Positions 34,060-45,740 of a DNA stretch of 64,000 nucleotides are shown here, piece by piece. The position numbers were made by a program, and so were the translations under genes. The notes beneath the pieces were generated by a model. That model ran no database searches and was not told the origin of the DNA. It was given only the letters and a program-made list of their open reading frames with translations. The stretch is from Daucus carota subsp. sativus. Lineage: Eukaryota; Streptophyta; Magnoliopsida; Apiales; Apiaceae. The stretch covers positions 3,818,930-3,882,929 of the forward strand of contig NC_030389.2 in assembly GCF_001625215.2 (NCBI RefSeq), read 5' to 3'. Every line of letters begins with the position of its first letter. Position 1 is the first letter of the stretch.

Positions 34060-37000
34060 ATGAACATGACAAGCATACGAAATGTGATCCTCGGGTTGAA
34101 ACCGACGATACTAATGCTCATTGCTCAAACCATTCTTAGTGTAAGTAACGTGTTGTTCAAACTGGCTTCCAATGATGGCTCGGACTTGAAAATTTTGGTC
34201 GCCTATCGCTTCTTATTTGCGGCTGCGTTCATGGTTCCTGTCGCATTCTTTGTTGAAAGGTGGTTCTTGCTCTCATGGTTGTCTATTAATTTTTGCAAAT
34301 TTGTATTAAAATTTTGTCGTTTGTTGCAGAAACAAAAGGCCGAAATTGACATGGAGAGTGATTTGGCAATCGTTTTTGTCTGCCTTTGTAGGGTACGTTC
34401 ATAGTTCTCGACTTTCCTCAAATTACTTTGGTGATTTGTCATGTGACGCTGAACATTTCAATACCAAACAAATCAATTTTTTCGCGCCTAAATCCGTTAA
34501 ATAAGTTAAGTATCTGCATATTATATCATGAAATCTTGGAAAACTATGCTAGTCATGACTAAATTTGAAATCATTCTTCAATTTTTATACAAATGGCAGA
34601 GGACTACTGTCACAAAATTTGTTTGTTCTGAGCTTGGCCTTAACATCTGTAACGTTCGTCACTGCAATTACCAATCTCGTTACTGCCTTCACCTTTATCC
34701 TAGCTATATGTTTCAGGTAAATTGACTGTCCTTTGTCCTGCAATTTATAATATTACTGTTCACAATTCAGCATGATTCCCAGTTATGTAGACTATGACAT
34801 TCTAATTATACATGAAAGAGTAAGATATATTTCAGATATCACCTAATTGATCCTCTTCGAAATCAAATTCAGATTGAAATTTCTGATGGGAGTAGGCGTT
34901 CGACTGTACGAGACAATAAATTTATATTTTGAAAAATGCTAGAGGTACAATTGTATGGACATAAATCTTCCTAATTAAATCATCCCAAACTGTTACATCA
35001 TTTCTGCCATGTAATTTTGTGACAAAGTTTGTACCCAATTAGATACTTGTAGCATTATGACACTACTGACAAACTAAAAAGAATATGCATCTTTACAAAA
35101 TTGGGCATCCAAAATTCTTCCCAAAATAAAGTGGTATGTAAGTTTGAAATATTTTAATTGGTATGATTATTGTTTATGCCTCAAGATGAGCCAGAGTCGA
35201 ACCCACGACCTGGCCAACAGAGGATAAACCCTTAACCACTGGGTTATCCATTTCTGCTGGGGTCCATTATATTTAATATAGTTATAACCAATTAAATTAG
35301 TGCCATGACTTGTATTGGTCGCACTCAGGGTCAACCCTGACAAGACTCCCCGGTAGATACAGGAGGGCTTGAGCACTAGAGCTGTTCACGAACCGAACCG
35401 AGCCGAGCCGAGTTTTGACCGAGTCGAGCCGAGCTTTAAATTTTTTCCTATCGAACCGAGCCGAGCCGAGCTTTCTTATCGAACAAAAAAGTGTGTTCGA
35501 GCTCGAGCTCGTTAACTAACGAGCCGAACACGAGCTTGTTCACGAACAAATACGAGCCGAGCCGAGCCAGAGAAAAATAAGGCAAAACCGCTACTTTACT
35601 CTTAAAATAGCAAGCCAAATAAAATTTTTAGTGGGTTTTGATAATACCACATTATAGTTAATATTCTCATGATCGATTTGATATATTATATGTTGAATTC
35701 GGCGTTCAATAACATATATATATTACGAAATTATCATGAAAATATTGCTTTTTTTCGAGCTTTAACGAGCCGAGCTCGAGCTGAACGAGTTCGAGCCGAG
35801 CTCGAGCCGAACACACTAAAAGCTCGGATCGAGTTCGTTTTCTTAACGAACACATTTATGTGTTTGAGCTCGAGCTCGAGTTCTTAACGAACCGAGCCGA
35901 ACCGAACTTTTATCGAGCCGAGCTCGAGCTTGTTCGCGAACACCTCGGTTCGCGAACACCTCTATTGAGCACCCCCTGTTTTACTGGTCTTATGCCCCTG
36001 AGGCAGAGCCTGTTCTGTGTGGCCCCAAATATGCTCTCGACGCAGGGCTAAGGCCTAAATCTAGTTTACTCCTCTATCATACATGTCACATGTGTGTGAT
36101 TTGTAACATATGCAGGCTAGAGAAAATAAACTGGGATAAAGCATCAGGAAAGGCAAAGGTGACCGGAACACTGTTGAGTCTAGGTGGAGCCATGGTTCTC
36201 ACCTTATACAAAGGCCCAAATTTAATTAACTGGAATACTCATCTTAACCTCGTCAATCATGGCAATCATCATGGTGGACTCGCGAGAACCCACCCACATA
36301 TGATAGTAGGCGTCTGTTCTGCTCTAGGTAGTATTACATTCTATGCCCTTTGGATGATACTTCAGGTACCTCAAACAATCTTCGACTAATGTATTCATTT
36401 ATATCGTGCATTAGTCTTATATTATCATAGATTTTCGGTTAGAAGAAAAACTAGAACTTGGTTTGTAGCAGAATTCTGAAATCAGTATATCTACCTTTAA
36501 CTATGTTGTTAACACTTGATTACACTCATGGAACAGGCAAAAATTGCCGAGCATTACCCTTGCCCTTACTCTAGTACAGCCCTGATGACTACAATGACAT
36601 CAATTCAGTGCACACTATATTCCCTATGCATGCAAAGAGACTGGAGCCAATGGGAGTTGGGATGGAACATCAGACTCCTCACTGTTGCTTATTCGGTAAC
36701 TTGTGTTTTATATATTTTTTTATCTGTAATTCATTGCCGACATGCATGTTGTAGCAATTTTAAGTGTCTAATGATGCAAATTATAGTTTAAATCCCATTT
36801 TTTATCGGTAACACATAAGTTAGACCCTTTTTTTTTGCCAAATTTAAAGCGGATTTCATTAATACTTTTTTGTCAGTGGGAAATGACCTGTTTTCTTGTA
36901 GTGTACGTATGATGTTGTTAAGTAAAGTTCTGGTCTATGCAGGGGCTGATGGCTACAGGAGTGACATTTACGCTCTTTGCTTGGTGTATACGAATGAGAG

Positions 37001-37489
37001 GTCCTTTATTTGTATCGGCTTTTAGCCCTTTAATGGTTCTGATTGTTGCTCTAACTGGACCATTGGTACTGAACGAGACTGTTCATTTGGGAAGGTACTT
37101 GCATTCAGAGTTCAAACACTATAACATTTGTCAGAAATTTAGATAATCAGTACTAATTGATTGTTCGAATGTAAAAATATTGTCGATATTATTTTGGCAG
37201 TATGCTTGGAGGTATAACAATCATCTGTGGATTATATGTTCTGCTCTGGGGAAAAGCGAAAGAAATGAAGGGGACAGCTCAATCACCTGAAACGAGCTCG
37301 AAAGTTATAAGACAACCTGTCGAAATTGTCTTATCTGCTTCATCATCAGGAGCATCGGAAAACCATAAGCCTGTTGATCGTAACAACGGTACTCTGAATG
37401 GAGTCACCATGCACCATGCTTCAGTGGCAGCGACAAACACTGATGAAAAATTTGATGAAATTAGGATCGTAGAGGACCAGGTTTACTAA
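34060..37489 (+). CDS. WAT1-related (nodulin MtN21/EamA) transporter, copy 2
   Basis: Seven exons: 34060-34259, 34330-34392, 34600-34716, 36116-36365, 36537-36695, 36943-37094, 37201-37489; about 409 residues. Exons 2, 3, 5 and 6 equal in length those of copies 1 and 3. Motifs: LKPTILMLIAQTILSVSNVL at the start, GSDLKILVAYRFLFAAAFMV, then RPKLTW, ITNLVTAFTF, KAKVTGTLLSLGGAMVLTLY, YPCPYSSTALM, RGPLFVSAFSPLMVLIVALT and GGITIICGLYVLLWGKAKEM. It should have about ten membrane helices in two EamA repeats and a hydrophilic C-terminal tail of about 80 residues. All splice sites are GT-AG. Intron 3 holds SINE and hAT insertions. The start at 34060 gives MNMTS; the second ATG two codons on is possible. 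Substrate unknown; relatives export amino acids or auxin. Confidence 0.92.
35165..35376 (-). mobile_element. SINE fragment(s) in intron 3 of WAT1 copy 2
   Basis: On the minus strand, a tRNA-like head is visible: GATAACCCAGTGGTTAAGG (box A-like) and GTGGGTTCGACTCTGG (box B-like), at about 35182-35240, followed by a GAGGCATAAAC tail resembling the post-head part of the SINE at 59926. Sequence at 35973-36060, past the hAT element, also carries SINE-like words (CTTATGCCCCTGAGGCAGAG), so more than one SINE piece may be joined here. Boundaries are uncertain. Confidence 0.5.
35377..35964. mobile_element. Non-autonomous hAT element, 588 bp, in intron 3 of WAT1 copy 2
   Basis: Termini TAGAGCTGTTCACGAACC and its inverted form GGTTCGCGAACACCTCTA are flanked by a perfect 8-bp duplication TTGAGCAC (35369-35376, 35965-35972). 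The subterminal regions are arrays of GAGCCGAGC and GAGCTCGAGC units in both orientations; the middle is AT-rich. It has no transposase. The long open frames across it are by-products of the arrays. Confidence 0.9.
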
Positions 37490-38939
37490 TCAAGTTAACT
37501 TATCGACCAGAGTTTTTTAAACTGCCTATTGATTGTGATCAAAATGATATACTCTCAGAAGTTCTTACACTGCAACATTATCTGTTTTAGCCAAGTACTA
37601 TTACTTTTATCATTGAGTGTTGGTGTCAAAAAGTACTACAAGGGCAGGATAAGAAAACAGAACTTATGGTATGGAAGCTGAGTTGTCTAACTCTGGAGAT
37701 CGAATATCAGACTACATTAATGAAATTTCTGATACTTGTCGAAATGTAAGGCTGGCCAAATATATTGGTATATTTTGTACTGCACGCTGGCAGATAAGCC
37801 AAACTGATGAAGCTGTTCCCAAATCCCACATATGCTAAGAAATAAATTTTTGTGGAACTCGAGTTATTGAAGTCTAATTAATTGTAATATCAAACTCAAA
37901 CTTAAGACATTTTAGACTCAGGTTGTTTCTGTTCTTGTCTAAAAAGACGCAAATTAGTTTTCAAGTGGCAATAAAGATTTGGGTGAACTGTGTCGGTAAA
38001 GATTGTCTCTGGTAACAATCCTCAAAATTATTAGTCCAGACCATGTATATATAAAGACCAGACCAGAGTTCGACGAGCAATGCATGTAGCAGATTTCTTA
38101 CTGCTGTAGGAAGAAAATAGATCGATGAAGAAAGCAAACAACCTAGTAGAAGGGCTGAAGCTGACATTAGCTATTGTATTAGTTGAGTTCTCTACAATTC
38201 TTGAAAATTCTGGTTAATAATTAATTCTATACTCTATTACTTAATTACCTTATAATGTAATAATTGTGTTATTAAATTATTATATTATAAATTGTTAAGG
38301 ATATTGAACTTGTTTATTTGATTATTTGGTTTTAATATAAATGTAACTCTTGAAATACATGCATAATATATATTTTAAATATGTTAAAATTTGTCGAATC
38401 CGCGTATTGTTAAATCTGTCGAACTCTCGTATCTCTATACCACGTATACCCGCAGGCACTCATGCTTCCTAGCTTTTAACTAATTATATTCCATAATCAG
38501 TGAAACTTTCGCGAGTTGATCATTTTAGCCTTAAAAGTTAAAAGTAATTAAGGTAAAAGTCCTTTATATTCCTAAAAATGATGAACCCATCACAATGGGA
38601 TTTGTAGACGCTTCTCTTATGTTTTGTTATGACTTTCGGGTAATACTATAAGTGGTGGAATCAGAATTTTAAATGTTTAAAGGTTATACTTGGGGCTAAT
38701 ATAATTTCAAGTAGTTTCAAAAAAAATTACAAGTTTTCATGTTTAATAATATAAGATCTTGTCCCGGACTTTCCTTTGAAACCTTAATATTTTAGATGGT
38801 TCGGTTATTTAACATGGTATCATTTACTCCTATTTAACATTTCGCAAATGACATATCTAAAACGTATACACAGGTCTTTCTTTCTTTCTGAGTTTTATTC
38901 GGCATGTTAACAGACGAAAATTACACAGCAATACCCTCA
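37490..38939. other. Intergenic, 3' side of WAT1 copy 2
   Basis: No coding region recognised. The first few hundred bases are probably the 3' UTR and terminator of WAT1 copy 2. The rest is AT-rich with no clear paired repeats. Confidence 0.45.
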
Positions 38940-39310
38940 TCATATCTAGAGACTGGAACCACTGGAACTGGGATGGAACATTCAACTCGTCACAGTAGTT
39001 TTACGCGGTACAAAAACCAATACGTGCTCACTCCTGTTAAATTAACATTTCTGGTAGTGTCCCTGCTGAAATATTCCAGGTAACCATTGCTGGAATTTTG
39101 GTTCTTATAATTTGAAAGTGTCTAGAAAATTAACATTATCGTCGGTCTAAACAAATGATGATCAAACTTCATATTTTAAAGTTTTTTTTAAAGTTGTATT
39201 CGAACTGCTCTTATCGACGGTGTAACTGGAGGAGTGATTACAGTTTGCGGATTGTATGCTGGCTCTGGGAAAAACAAAAAACGAAAGAGACATCCGAAAA
39301 GATTAATTAG
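38940..39310 (+). pseudogene. WAT1-type relic (parts of exons 5 and 7)
   Basis: At about 38947-39010 the sequence AGAGACTGGAACCACTGG...GGGATGGAACATTCAACTCG ending TTTTACGCGGTAC matches the end of exon 5 of the neighbouring genes, including its donor. At about 39226-39300 ACTGGAGGAGTGATTACAGT followed by TTGCGGATTGTATG matches exon 7 (LGGxTIxCGLY...GK). Exon 6 and all upstream exons are missing and both pieces carry frame errors. It lies between copies 2 and 3 on the same strand, so it is the remains of a fourth tandem member. Confidence 0.75.
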
Positions 39311-40631
39311 CTGCTGCCGAAGGAAAGCGCTCGACCAAAATCACCAACAGACGAAAATTACATAGCTTTGTCAACAAAACAAAATTGCAATGTTAAATGA
39401 TTCTATTTCTTAATGTATGAAACTCAAATCATATTTGCAGATGAGAATGGTATAGGTTAGTCCATGATATTTGTTGAGGAACGGTGAAGTAATCTCACTA
39501 ATAATCTCTAATTATTATTTCCGACATTTATTCTGCAAGTCTCTTTAATATTTATCGACCTTATTCCACGTGTCCTGCATATGACTTCCCTTTGAGCCTT
39601 TTAAGTCGTTAGAAAGATGTGAAAAATTAGTATTTCATTAAAGTTTTAAAGACACTTTAATATAATTTGAGTCTCTTCTCACTCCTTTTTTACTTCACTT
39701 CTATCTCCAGCTTTTTCCTCAAATAAAAATAAACAGCAAATATAAACGGTGGTGTTATCTCTCTCTCTCTGAATATATATGAATGAGGTTTGGGTGATGT
39801 CGCGGGTCATAAACTCCTTTCGGCCAATTTCTCTCATTTTGTGAATTTTCTTACATTTATTGATTAAATATTTTATTTTCAAACTCAAAATATATATGGT
39901 TCATTATTATTAGTATAAGTGAAACCAATCATACATTGCCACTTAGATTAAAAAAATTTGGGGACATTTTTGGATGCCTAGCATTTTTATGTAAAAAATG
40001 TGGGAAAGATTGTGCAGAATGTGGGAACTGAATATTTAATCATTAAAAACCAGATAAGGAATGAGTTAGTCTATTTATAAGGAATGGAAAGTGGATTCTA
40101 AATTTATGCGATGACTAGGACTACACCTGCATGAGTAGATTTTTATAGCATATTTCTCAAAATTATAATTTAGTTTTTACAATCTCATACTAAACATCAC
40201 ACTCCTAATTCGGAAGGAATGCTCCATTTCGGCTTATACTCGTTTTCTTATCAAATTTCATCACAACAAGTTTGTACTTGTTTAATTCCTTTTCAAAACT
40301 ATCTTCTTATATGTATTATTTTCATTTATGTTTACTCATTCCATTCCATTCCATTCCATTGTCGCCAACCAATCACAGGATGAGTATTTTCTGAGATGTT
40401 AGTCTTACTTCCATTTCACAAAAATAGCCATGAAAATATCAAAGACCTCACACTTTGATTTACCGACAGTTTGTTTCGAGAGCTACTTAGAAACAATTAA
40501 CTAACTTAAACCCATATTAGGCCATGATTAACATAACAACCTAATATGTGTTTGCATATATGTCCCAGTTCATATACATATAAAGAGACTGAAAGTTGTT
40601 TCTGTTACATGTATATTGAAATAAGACAGTG
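39311..40631. other. Intergenic region upstream of WAT1 copy 3
   Basis: No gene seen. A short (CATTC)n run occurs at about 40336-40360, and a GGGACATTTTTGGATGCCTAGCATT block near 39961 resembles one end of the MITE type at 59469. A TATA-like CATATAAAGAG lies at 40577, 55 bp before the start codon of WAT1 copy 3. Confidence 0.5.
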
Positions 40632-42869
40632 ATGGGAAAAGTAATGAACATAGTGAACAGCTTGAAGCCCGCCTTGTTCATGATCATGGTACAGACCACT
40701 TTCGCGGTAGTCAATGTGTTCTATAAGTTGGCTGCCGATGATGGAATGAACCTGAGCGTTTTGATTGCTTATCGTTTCATTTTTGCCGCTGCTTTCATGC
40801 TTCCCCTGGCCTTCTTCGTCGAAAGGTTTGATTATAGTGTATATATTAAACTCGTAAAACGGATGATCTTGTTATATGAATATTTTGATTTTGAACTTGG
40901 TAAAAATATGTGAAAGAAAATTCATAGAGAATTTGTGCCGATTTGGCTAACACAAATTATGACTTTTTTGAATAAAAAGCCGGTTTCTACTTTTCTTAAT
41001 CTGTTTGTGTGAAAAGCCAGAAACACTTATAAAAAGTTGAGAATGCTATCTTTTATTTCAGGAGTTTTATTTTTTTTTTCAAAATAGTATAATCACTTAT
41101 AAGTCTTAATTCATTTCTCACTTTTAGTCCACTTTTTTACCTTAAACAAGAAGCACTTTTTTAAGTTTAACCAAACAGCCCTAAATTATTTATCGAGGTT
41201 TAATTGTAATGTAAGATATTTGTAATCAACACAAGTCTTTTATTTTTCTGATCAATAGGAATAAAAGGACGAAACTGACAGGGACAATAATTTCTCAAGC
41301 ATTTCTTTGTGGATTGTTGGGGTAAGCTTCGTGTGCACTTATATATTTTGCTTTGATCACCACCTCAGCCGGTCTGCAGTCACGAGTTTACAGAGAACTG
41401 ATTAGATTCAAATACTACTGGCCTCGCGATGATATTTAACTTGAAGTGTAGATGGAGTATATCAAGTTTAAATGATTATGTGTTGATCAATTTGTTGCAA
41501 TCTTCATGTGTATAAATTAAATTCAGAGGATCGCTAGCGCAGAATATGTATTTGCAGGGCTTGGCCTTGACCTCAGCCACGTTTGCAACCGCCACAATGA
41601 ATCTCATTCCTGCCATGACTTTCGTCTTGGCAATCAGCTTCAGGCACGTGCTTTATCTCCGTGCATATCTCTCTCTATGTATACGTTTTTACATACCAAT
41701 GAGATACTAATGTGGTGGCGATTGGCGAAGACAGAAATTATGTGTCACGTTTTTTATTCCCTCCTCGTTTGTAATTTGTACAGCCCTCGTGCCTTACTAC
41801 TCATTGCTGAACTTATATGCATATTTTTAGGTTGGAGAAGTTGGATTGGGGAAAAGCAGCAGGCAAAGCAAAAGTTATAGGAACATTTCTAGGTGTGACT
41901 GGAGCCATGCTGCTCACATTCTACAAAGGCCCAAATATTACTATTTGGAAACCTGATATTGACCTTTTACAAAATAGTCGACGCCATCAGGGCGGAGACG
42001 TGGCAGCACCCCACCTCGTTCAAATATTTGGTGCTTTCTTGGCTATATCCGGGAGTCTCTGTAACGCAGCCTGGTTGATTCTTCAGGTATGTAACTGAAG
42101 TGTTAATTTTCTGTAGAGAGAATATGAACAAAATATACAGTGACGGAACCAGAATTGCAAATCAGCCGGGGATGAACTAGTCTATAATTTCAACTTTTCA
42201 GTCCCAACAAAATATATACAGTATTAAATAAGGGCTAATTCATATACTTTTATAAAAAGATTGATGCCCTGTTTCTGTGGAGCAGGCAAAGATGCAAGAA
42301 CAGTACCCTTGTCCGTACTCCATGACCGCCTTAATGAATATAATGGCTGCGGTTCAAGCCACAGTATACGCCCTCGTTATGGAAAGAGACTGGACTCAGT
42401 GGCACTTGGGATGGAATATCAGGCTCCTCACGACGATTTACTCGGTTAAATAAACATTTTAATCTTCAATGAGCATAAATTAATTCAATTTACATTAATT
42501 TTTACCATATGTGATTAATTCCGCTGATTGTACTTGAATTTATAGGGAATAATAGCGTCAGGATTGATATTTACGGTACTGGCATGGTGTGTGAAAAAGA
42601 GAGGTCCTATATTTGTATCAGCTTTCAGCCCTTTTATGCTTCTGGTAGTTGTCATTGCTGGTTTTCTGGTATTGGATGAGAACTTACGTCTCGGGAGGTA
42701 CGTATGATCAAAAATGGACATGTAATTTGAGACGGAGGGAGTAAACAATAAGGATCACATGTTTGTGTATTTTCTCAACAGCTTGCTTGGAGCAGTGACG
42801 ATAGTTTGTGGCTTATATGTTGTGCTCTGGGGAAAGGAGAAGCAAATGAAAGAGAAAATTATACCATAA
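40632..42869 (+). CDS. WAT1-related (nodulin MtN21/EamA) transporter, copy 3
   Basis: Seven exons: 40632-40825, 41259-41321, 41527-41643, 41831-42086, 42286-42444, 42546-42697, 42782-42869; about 342 residues. Motifs: NVFYKLAADDGMNLSVLIAY, AAAFMLPLAF, RTKLT, NMYLQGLALTSATFATATMN, KAKVIGTFLGVTGAMLLTFY, YPCPYSMTALM, RGPIFVSAFSPFMLLVVVIA, GAVTIVCGLYVVLWGKEKQM. Exon lengths show it belongs to the same tandem family, but it is the most diverged copy. Its tail stops 10 residues after WGKEKQ, lacking the 60-80 residue tail of the other two. The intron after exon 3 starts with GC rather than GT (CAG/GCACGT). A GT four bases on would shift the frame, so the GC site is preferred. Intron 1 holds a MITE and intron 6 a Stowaway end. 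Confidence 0.9.
40935..41181. mobile_element. MITE in intron 1 of WAT1 copy 3
   Basis: The right end TTAACCAAACAGCCCT and a poorer left end (GCCGATTTGGCTAACAC) are inverted repeats of the GGGCTGTTTGG type. The interior contains AGAAACACTTATAAAAAGTTGAGA, shared with the element at 32202-32428. Confidence 0.55.
42720..42745. repeat. Stowaway terminus in intron 6 of WAT1 copy 3
   Basis: TTTGAGACGGAGGGAGTA is a Stowaway right end. The intron is only 84 bp, so the rest of the element is gone; this is a deletion scar or an end left behind. Confidence 0.55.
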
Positions 42870-43133
42870 GTGAGAAATTTGCTGAATGTAATTTCATGTA
42901 CAATGCAACTTTTCATGAAAGCATCTATATTTCAGTTAACTGTTACATCATACAAAACGGAGCGGCTATAAAAGTGTGTTCGATCAGGACTTGAGCAACT
43001 ATTCTTGAAGCTTTTTCTTATTTATACAATAATATAAAATACTTTAATATTTAAGTCTCCTTCTGAAATTTTAGCTGGTATTATTAGAAATATTAACTAT
43101 ATTAATATGTCATTATATAAAAATTACCAAGTA

Positions 43134-43383
43134 CTCCATCTGTCCCTCTCATTTCTTTACAATTTTTTTACATTGCTCGACACACATTTTAAGGTGCATA
43201 TAAAACATAGATGTGTAACTTATTTTTAAGAAAATTCTTTTTTGTATAACAATATAAATATTAAACTTTTGTTTAGAAGAAAAAAAGTTCAAAATAATTT
43301 ATCAAACTACATTTTATTAGAGTATTAGAATGTGTGCCGAGCCCCCGTCCCCCAATGTAAACAGATGAGGGTGACGGAGGAAG
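43134..43383. mobile_element. Stowaway-like MITE, 250 bp
   Basis: TA-flanked, with ends CTCCATCTGTCCCTCTCATT and GGGTGACGGAGGAAG. The interior (GCTCGACACACATTTTAAGG, TTTTGTTTAGAAGAAAAAAAG) is typical of the local Stowaway family. It lies about 265 bp past WAT1 copy 3. Confidence 0.7.
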
Positions 43384-43528
43384 TATATAATTATTTTTAT
43401 ATAAATGAAGTGATTTCATTCTTAGTGAGAAGCAAATTGTATAAGGCTACGGATGCTACTTAATGAAGCATTTTTTTCACAATCACAATAATCCAACTTG
43501 CATTACCAGATTATAGCTTTGAATTGAA

Positions 43529-44520
43529 TTTTTTTTTTTTTTTTGTCATAAGACTTTCATGTCATTGAATTGTATCGAAATACAATACTGAAGGAATCGG
43601 AGAGCTTTTTCATACATGAAAAACTTTCATCGAACCAAAAAACATGTCGAAAAGCCCCACAAAATTAGATAAAAATTTTGAAGCTTGAAAAAAACACTCG
43701 AAAGAGGAGCAAAATCCGCGCAACTAAGAAGAAAGGAAAACCTTCATTCAAAAAAGTCTACTGGCTAACCAAATGTCATGCAGAGATGGCCCCGAAAATT
43801 TAGCCAATAAAACTTTAATGACTGAAAAGAAAACCCGGATGAAAGACAAAAGTCCGCGGAAAGGAAGAAACTAAAAAGGGAGAGAAAAAAAGGAGGAAAG
43901 AAAGAAAGAATCAAGCATGAAAGATTATGCCAAGCACCGAAACAAAGTCATCAAAAATGACACAATCGTTAATAAAACGACAAAAAAAATCGCAATACAC
44001 GATCAAAAAGCCATCGACTATGGCACTCCCCCGAAAGGGGCACAATAATAAAATCAAAGAAACAACAAGTCTTATAAATCTAGTTATAAAATGAATCATA
44101 AAAATCAAAAACTAAATATATAACCAATTACAAAGGACATATAAGACAAAAATATTTAAAACTACTAAAACAAAAGATTTCGAACTCATACCATTGTCGT
44201 GGGGTCAATTCACACTATCCTTACCTTATCGAATATAAATATATGTAATCACTGCTATGGCTAAGATTGAATCGCAATCGCTTTACCTGTCATTGACTAA
44301 TCTTAACTGATTTATCACCAAATCAAAATCTTGAAAATCGAGTAGATTTAAAATCTTGGAATGGATCCGGTATGGATTATTATTGAGAAAGCGAGAACAA
44401 ATCACGAGAAATAAACTGATTCGGAGTTTTTCATCGGTGAAAATCGATGAAATCTCCGACGACGGATGGAAAAAAAAGGGAGAGAGGAGGCTTTGATGAC
44501 ATAACTTTTGTTGTATTTTT
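43529..44520 (-). mobile_element. Unclassified retroposon with poly(A) and target duplication, about 0.99 kb
   Basis: A T-run of 16 at 43529-43544 (poly(A) of a minus-strand element) abuts ATAGCTTTGAATTGAA (43513-43528). The same sequence with one extra G (ATAGGCTTTGAATTGAA) recurs at 44521-44537, so a 16-17-bp target duplication bounds the element. No coding frame is recognisable. Near the minus-strand 5' end GGAGATTTCATCG pairs with CGATGAAAAACTCC (about 44425-44460), a possible stem. No tRNA-like boxes were seen. It could be a SINE-like or LINE-derived family, or a retroposed noncoding transcript. Confidence 0.65.
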
Positions 44521-44938
44521 ATAGGCTTTGAATTGAAACTTGAAACTAAAAGTTTGTCCAGTTAATGCCGGAAATTTTGATTATGCTAAGTTATATTAGA
44601 ATCAACATGATTATTCACGTACAAAAATTAAAATACAAATTAAGTACTAAAATCTTACACATATGATAGAGTCTCGAGGTCTTTCGGTGGCAGCTTCGGG
44701 TCGTCAACCTCACTCTTAATACAACCCAAGAAAAGTTCAAACTCGCAATCTACAACAACTAAAATTATAATATAACTTGCGCTTCTTAGTGTTATGAATC
44801 CTTTATCTGACTAGCCATGTTGTTGTTCAAGTTTCCCACTCTACCCACATCTATTCAATCTTTCCTTAACTATCCATCTTTTGCCCTGTACGCTTGAAAA
44901 TGTTTATAAAGCCTGGCCCACAACCTATTCTATACATT
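44521..44938. other. Spacer between two retroposons
   Basis: No gene or repeat end recognised in about 390 bp between the two minus-strand retroposons. Confidence 0.45.
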
Positions 44939-45633
44939 TTTTTCTGACAAACAAATGATATTAATAAAAATCACTCATCGGAATTCAGCCGGGACAAACC
45001 CCCGAACTGTGAACTACAATCTGATTGTGAAACAAAGAACGAGCTACACAAATAGCCGTTTTGTTTTCAGATCGCTTAACACATAGAATATTTAAATTCT
45101 TTGATCTAAAAACTAATACAATGAAATATCGAGCAATCCAACCTACATCACCTATGAAAATGGTAGCATCACAATTGACCTTCATATAAGCATCATCTGT
45201 AGCCCAACGTTCAGAACTATCAGTTGTATTAACTGATATTGGAGCAACAAGGACTCCCAAAATATGAACAAATTTTTGTTGTGAAAGGTGAGTTTTTGCG
45301 ATATCCACCGTCATCCCGGAATCGATGCAAGTCTTACGGATCACCCAAGATACCGTATGAATCCTTTTTAGAGAAATCTCCGACAATGATACGAAAACAA
45401 AACACAAAACATAACATACTAACATCCCAAAAATATGGGCATGGCCTTGATTCAAGGTACTCAACAAGATCTCACAGATCTTGGTTTATTGAAAAACTGA
45501 AATACATAATAGAGGATCGGAGAGCGAAAATGATTAATCGATGAAGGGATGACGATTTAGAAGATGGAGAAGTGGTGGCTAGATGCGGGAGTCGACTCTC
45601 AAAACAGGGGAGACAGAGAGAAAACCCTAATCT
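44939..45633 (-). mobile_element. LINE-derived non-autonomous retroposon, 695 bp, copy 1
   Basis: It is flanked by the 13-bp duplication TATTCTATACATT (44926-44938, 45634-45646), with a T-run at the left, which is the 3' poly(A) of a minus-strand element. The minus strand reads a leader (ATTAGGGTTTTCTCTCTGTC), then a 160-codon frame. Its end contains VNCDATIFIGDVGWIARYF and NILCVKRSENKTAICVARSL. These resemble the beginning and the end of the RNase H-like domain that closes plant LINE and reverse-transcriptase-like proteins, with the middle missing. Reverse transcriptase and endonuclease are absent. A second copy of the same architecture is at 59638-60579. Confidence 0.8.
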
Positions 45634-45740
45634 TATTCTATACATTAAACATGTTGCGTTGTACATATGTACGGACAAAATAATACATACTCCCTCCGTC
45701 CCAGCCAATTTTTTACGTTTGGTTTGGGCACGGAGGTTAA

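Noticed and set aside
35669..36051. Frames rich in RAELELV/ELEPN repeats
   Set aside because: They are translations of the GAGCTCGAGC arrays at a hAT element end.
40334..40362. Telomere-like or satellite repeat
   Set aside because: Only about five CATTC units; an ordinary short microsatellite.
45239..45544. 101-codon plus-strand frame
   Set aside because: Shadow of the minus-strand retroposon frame.
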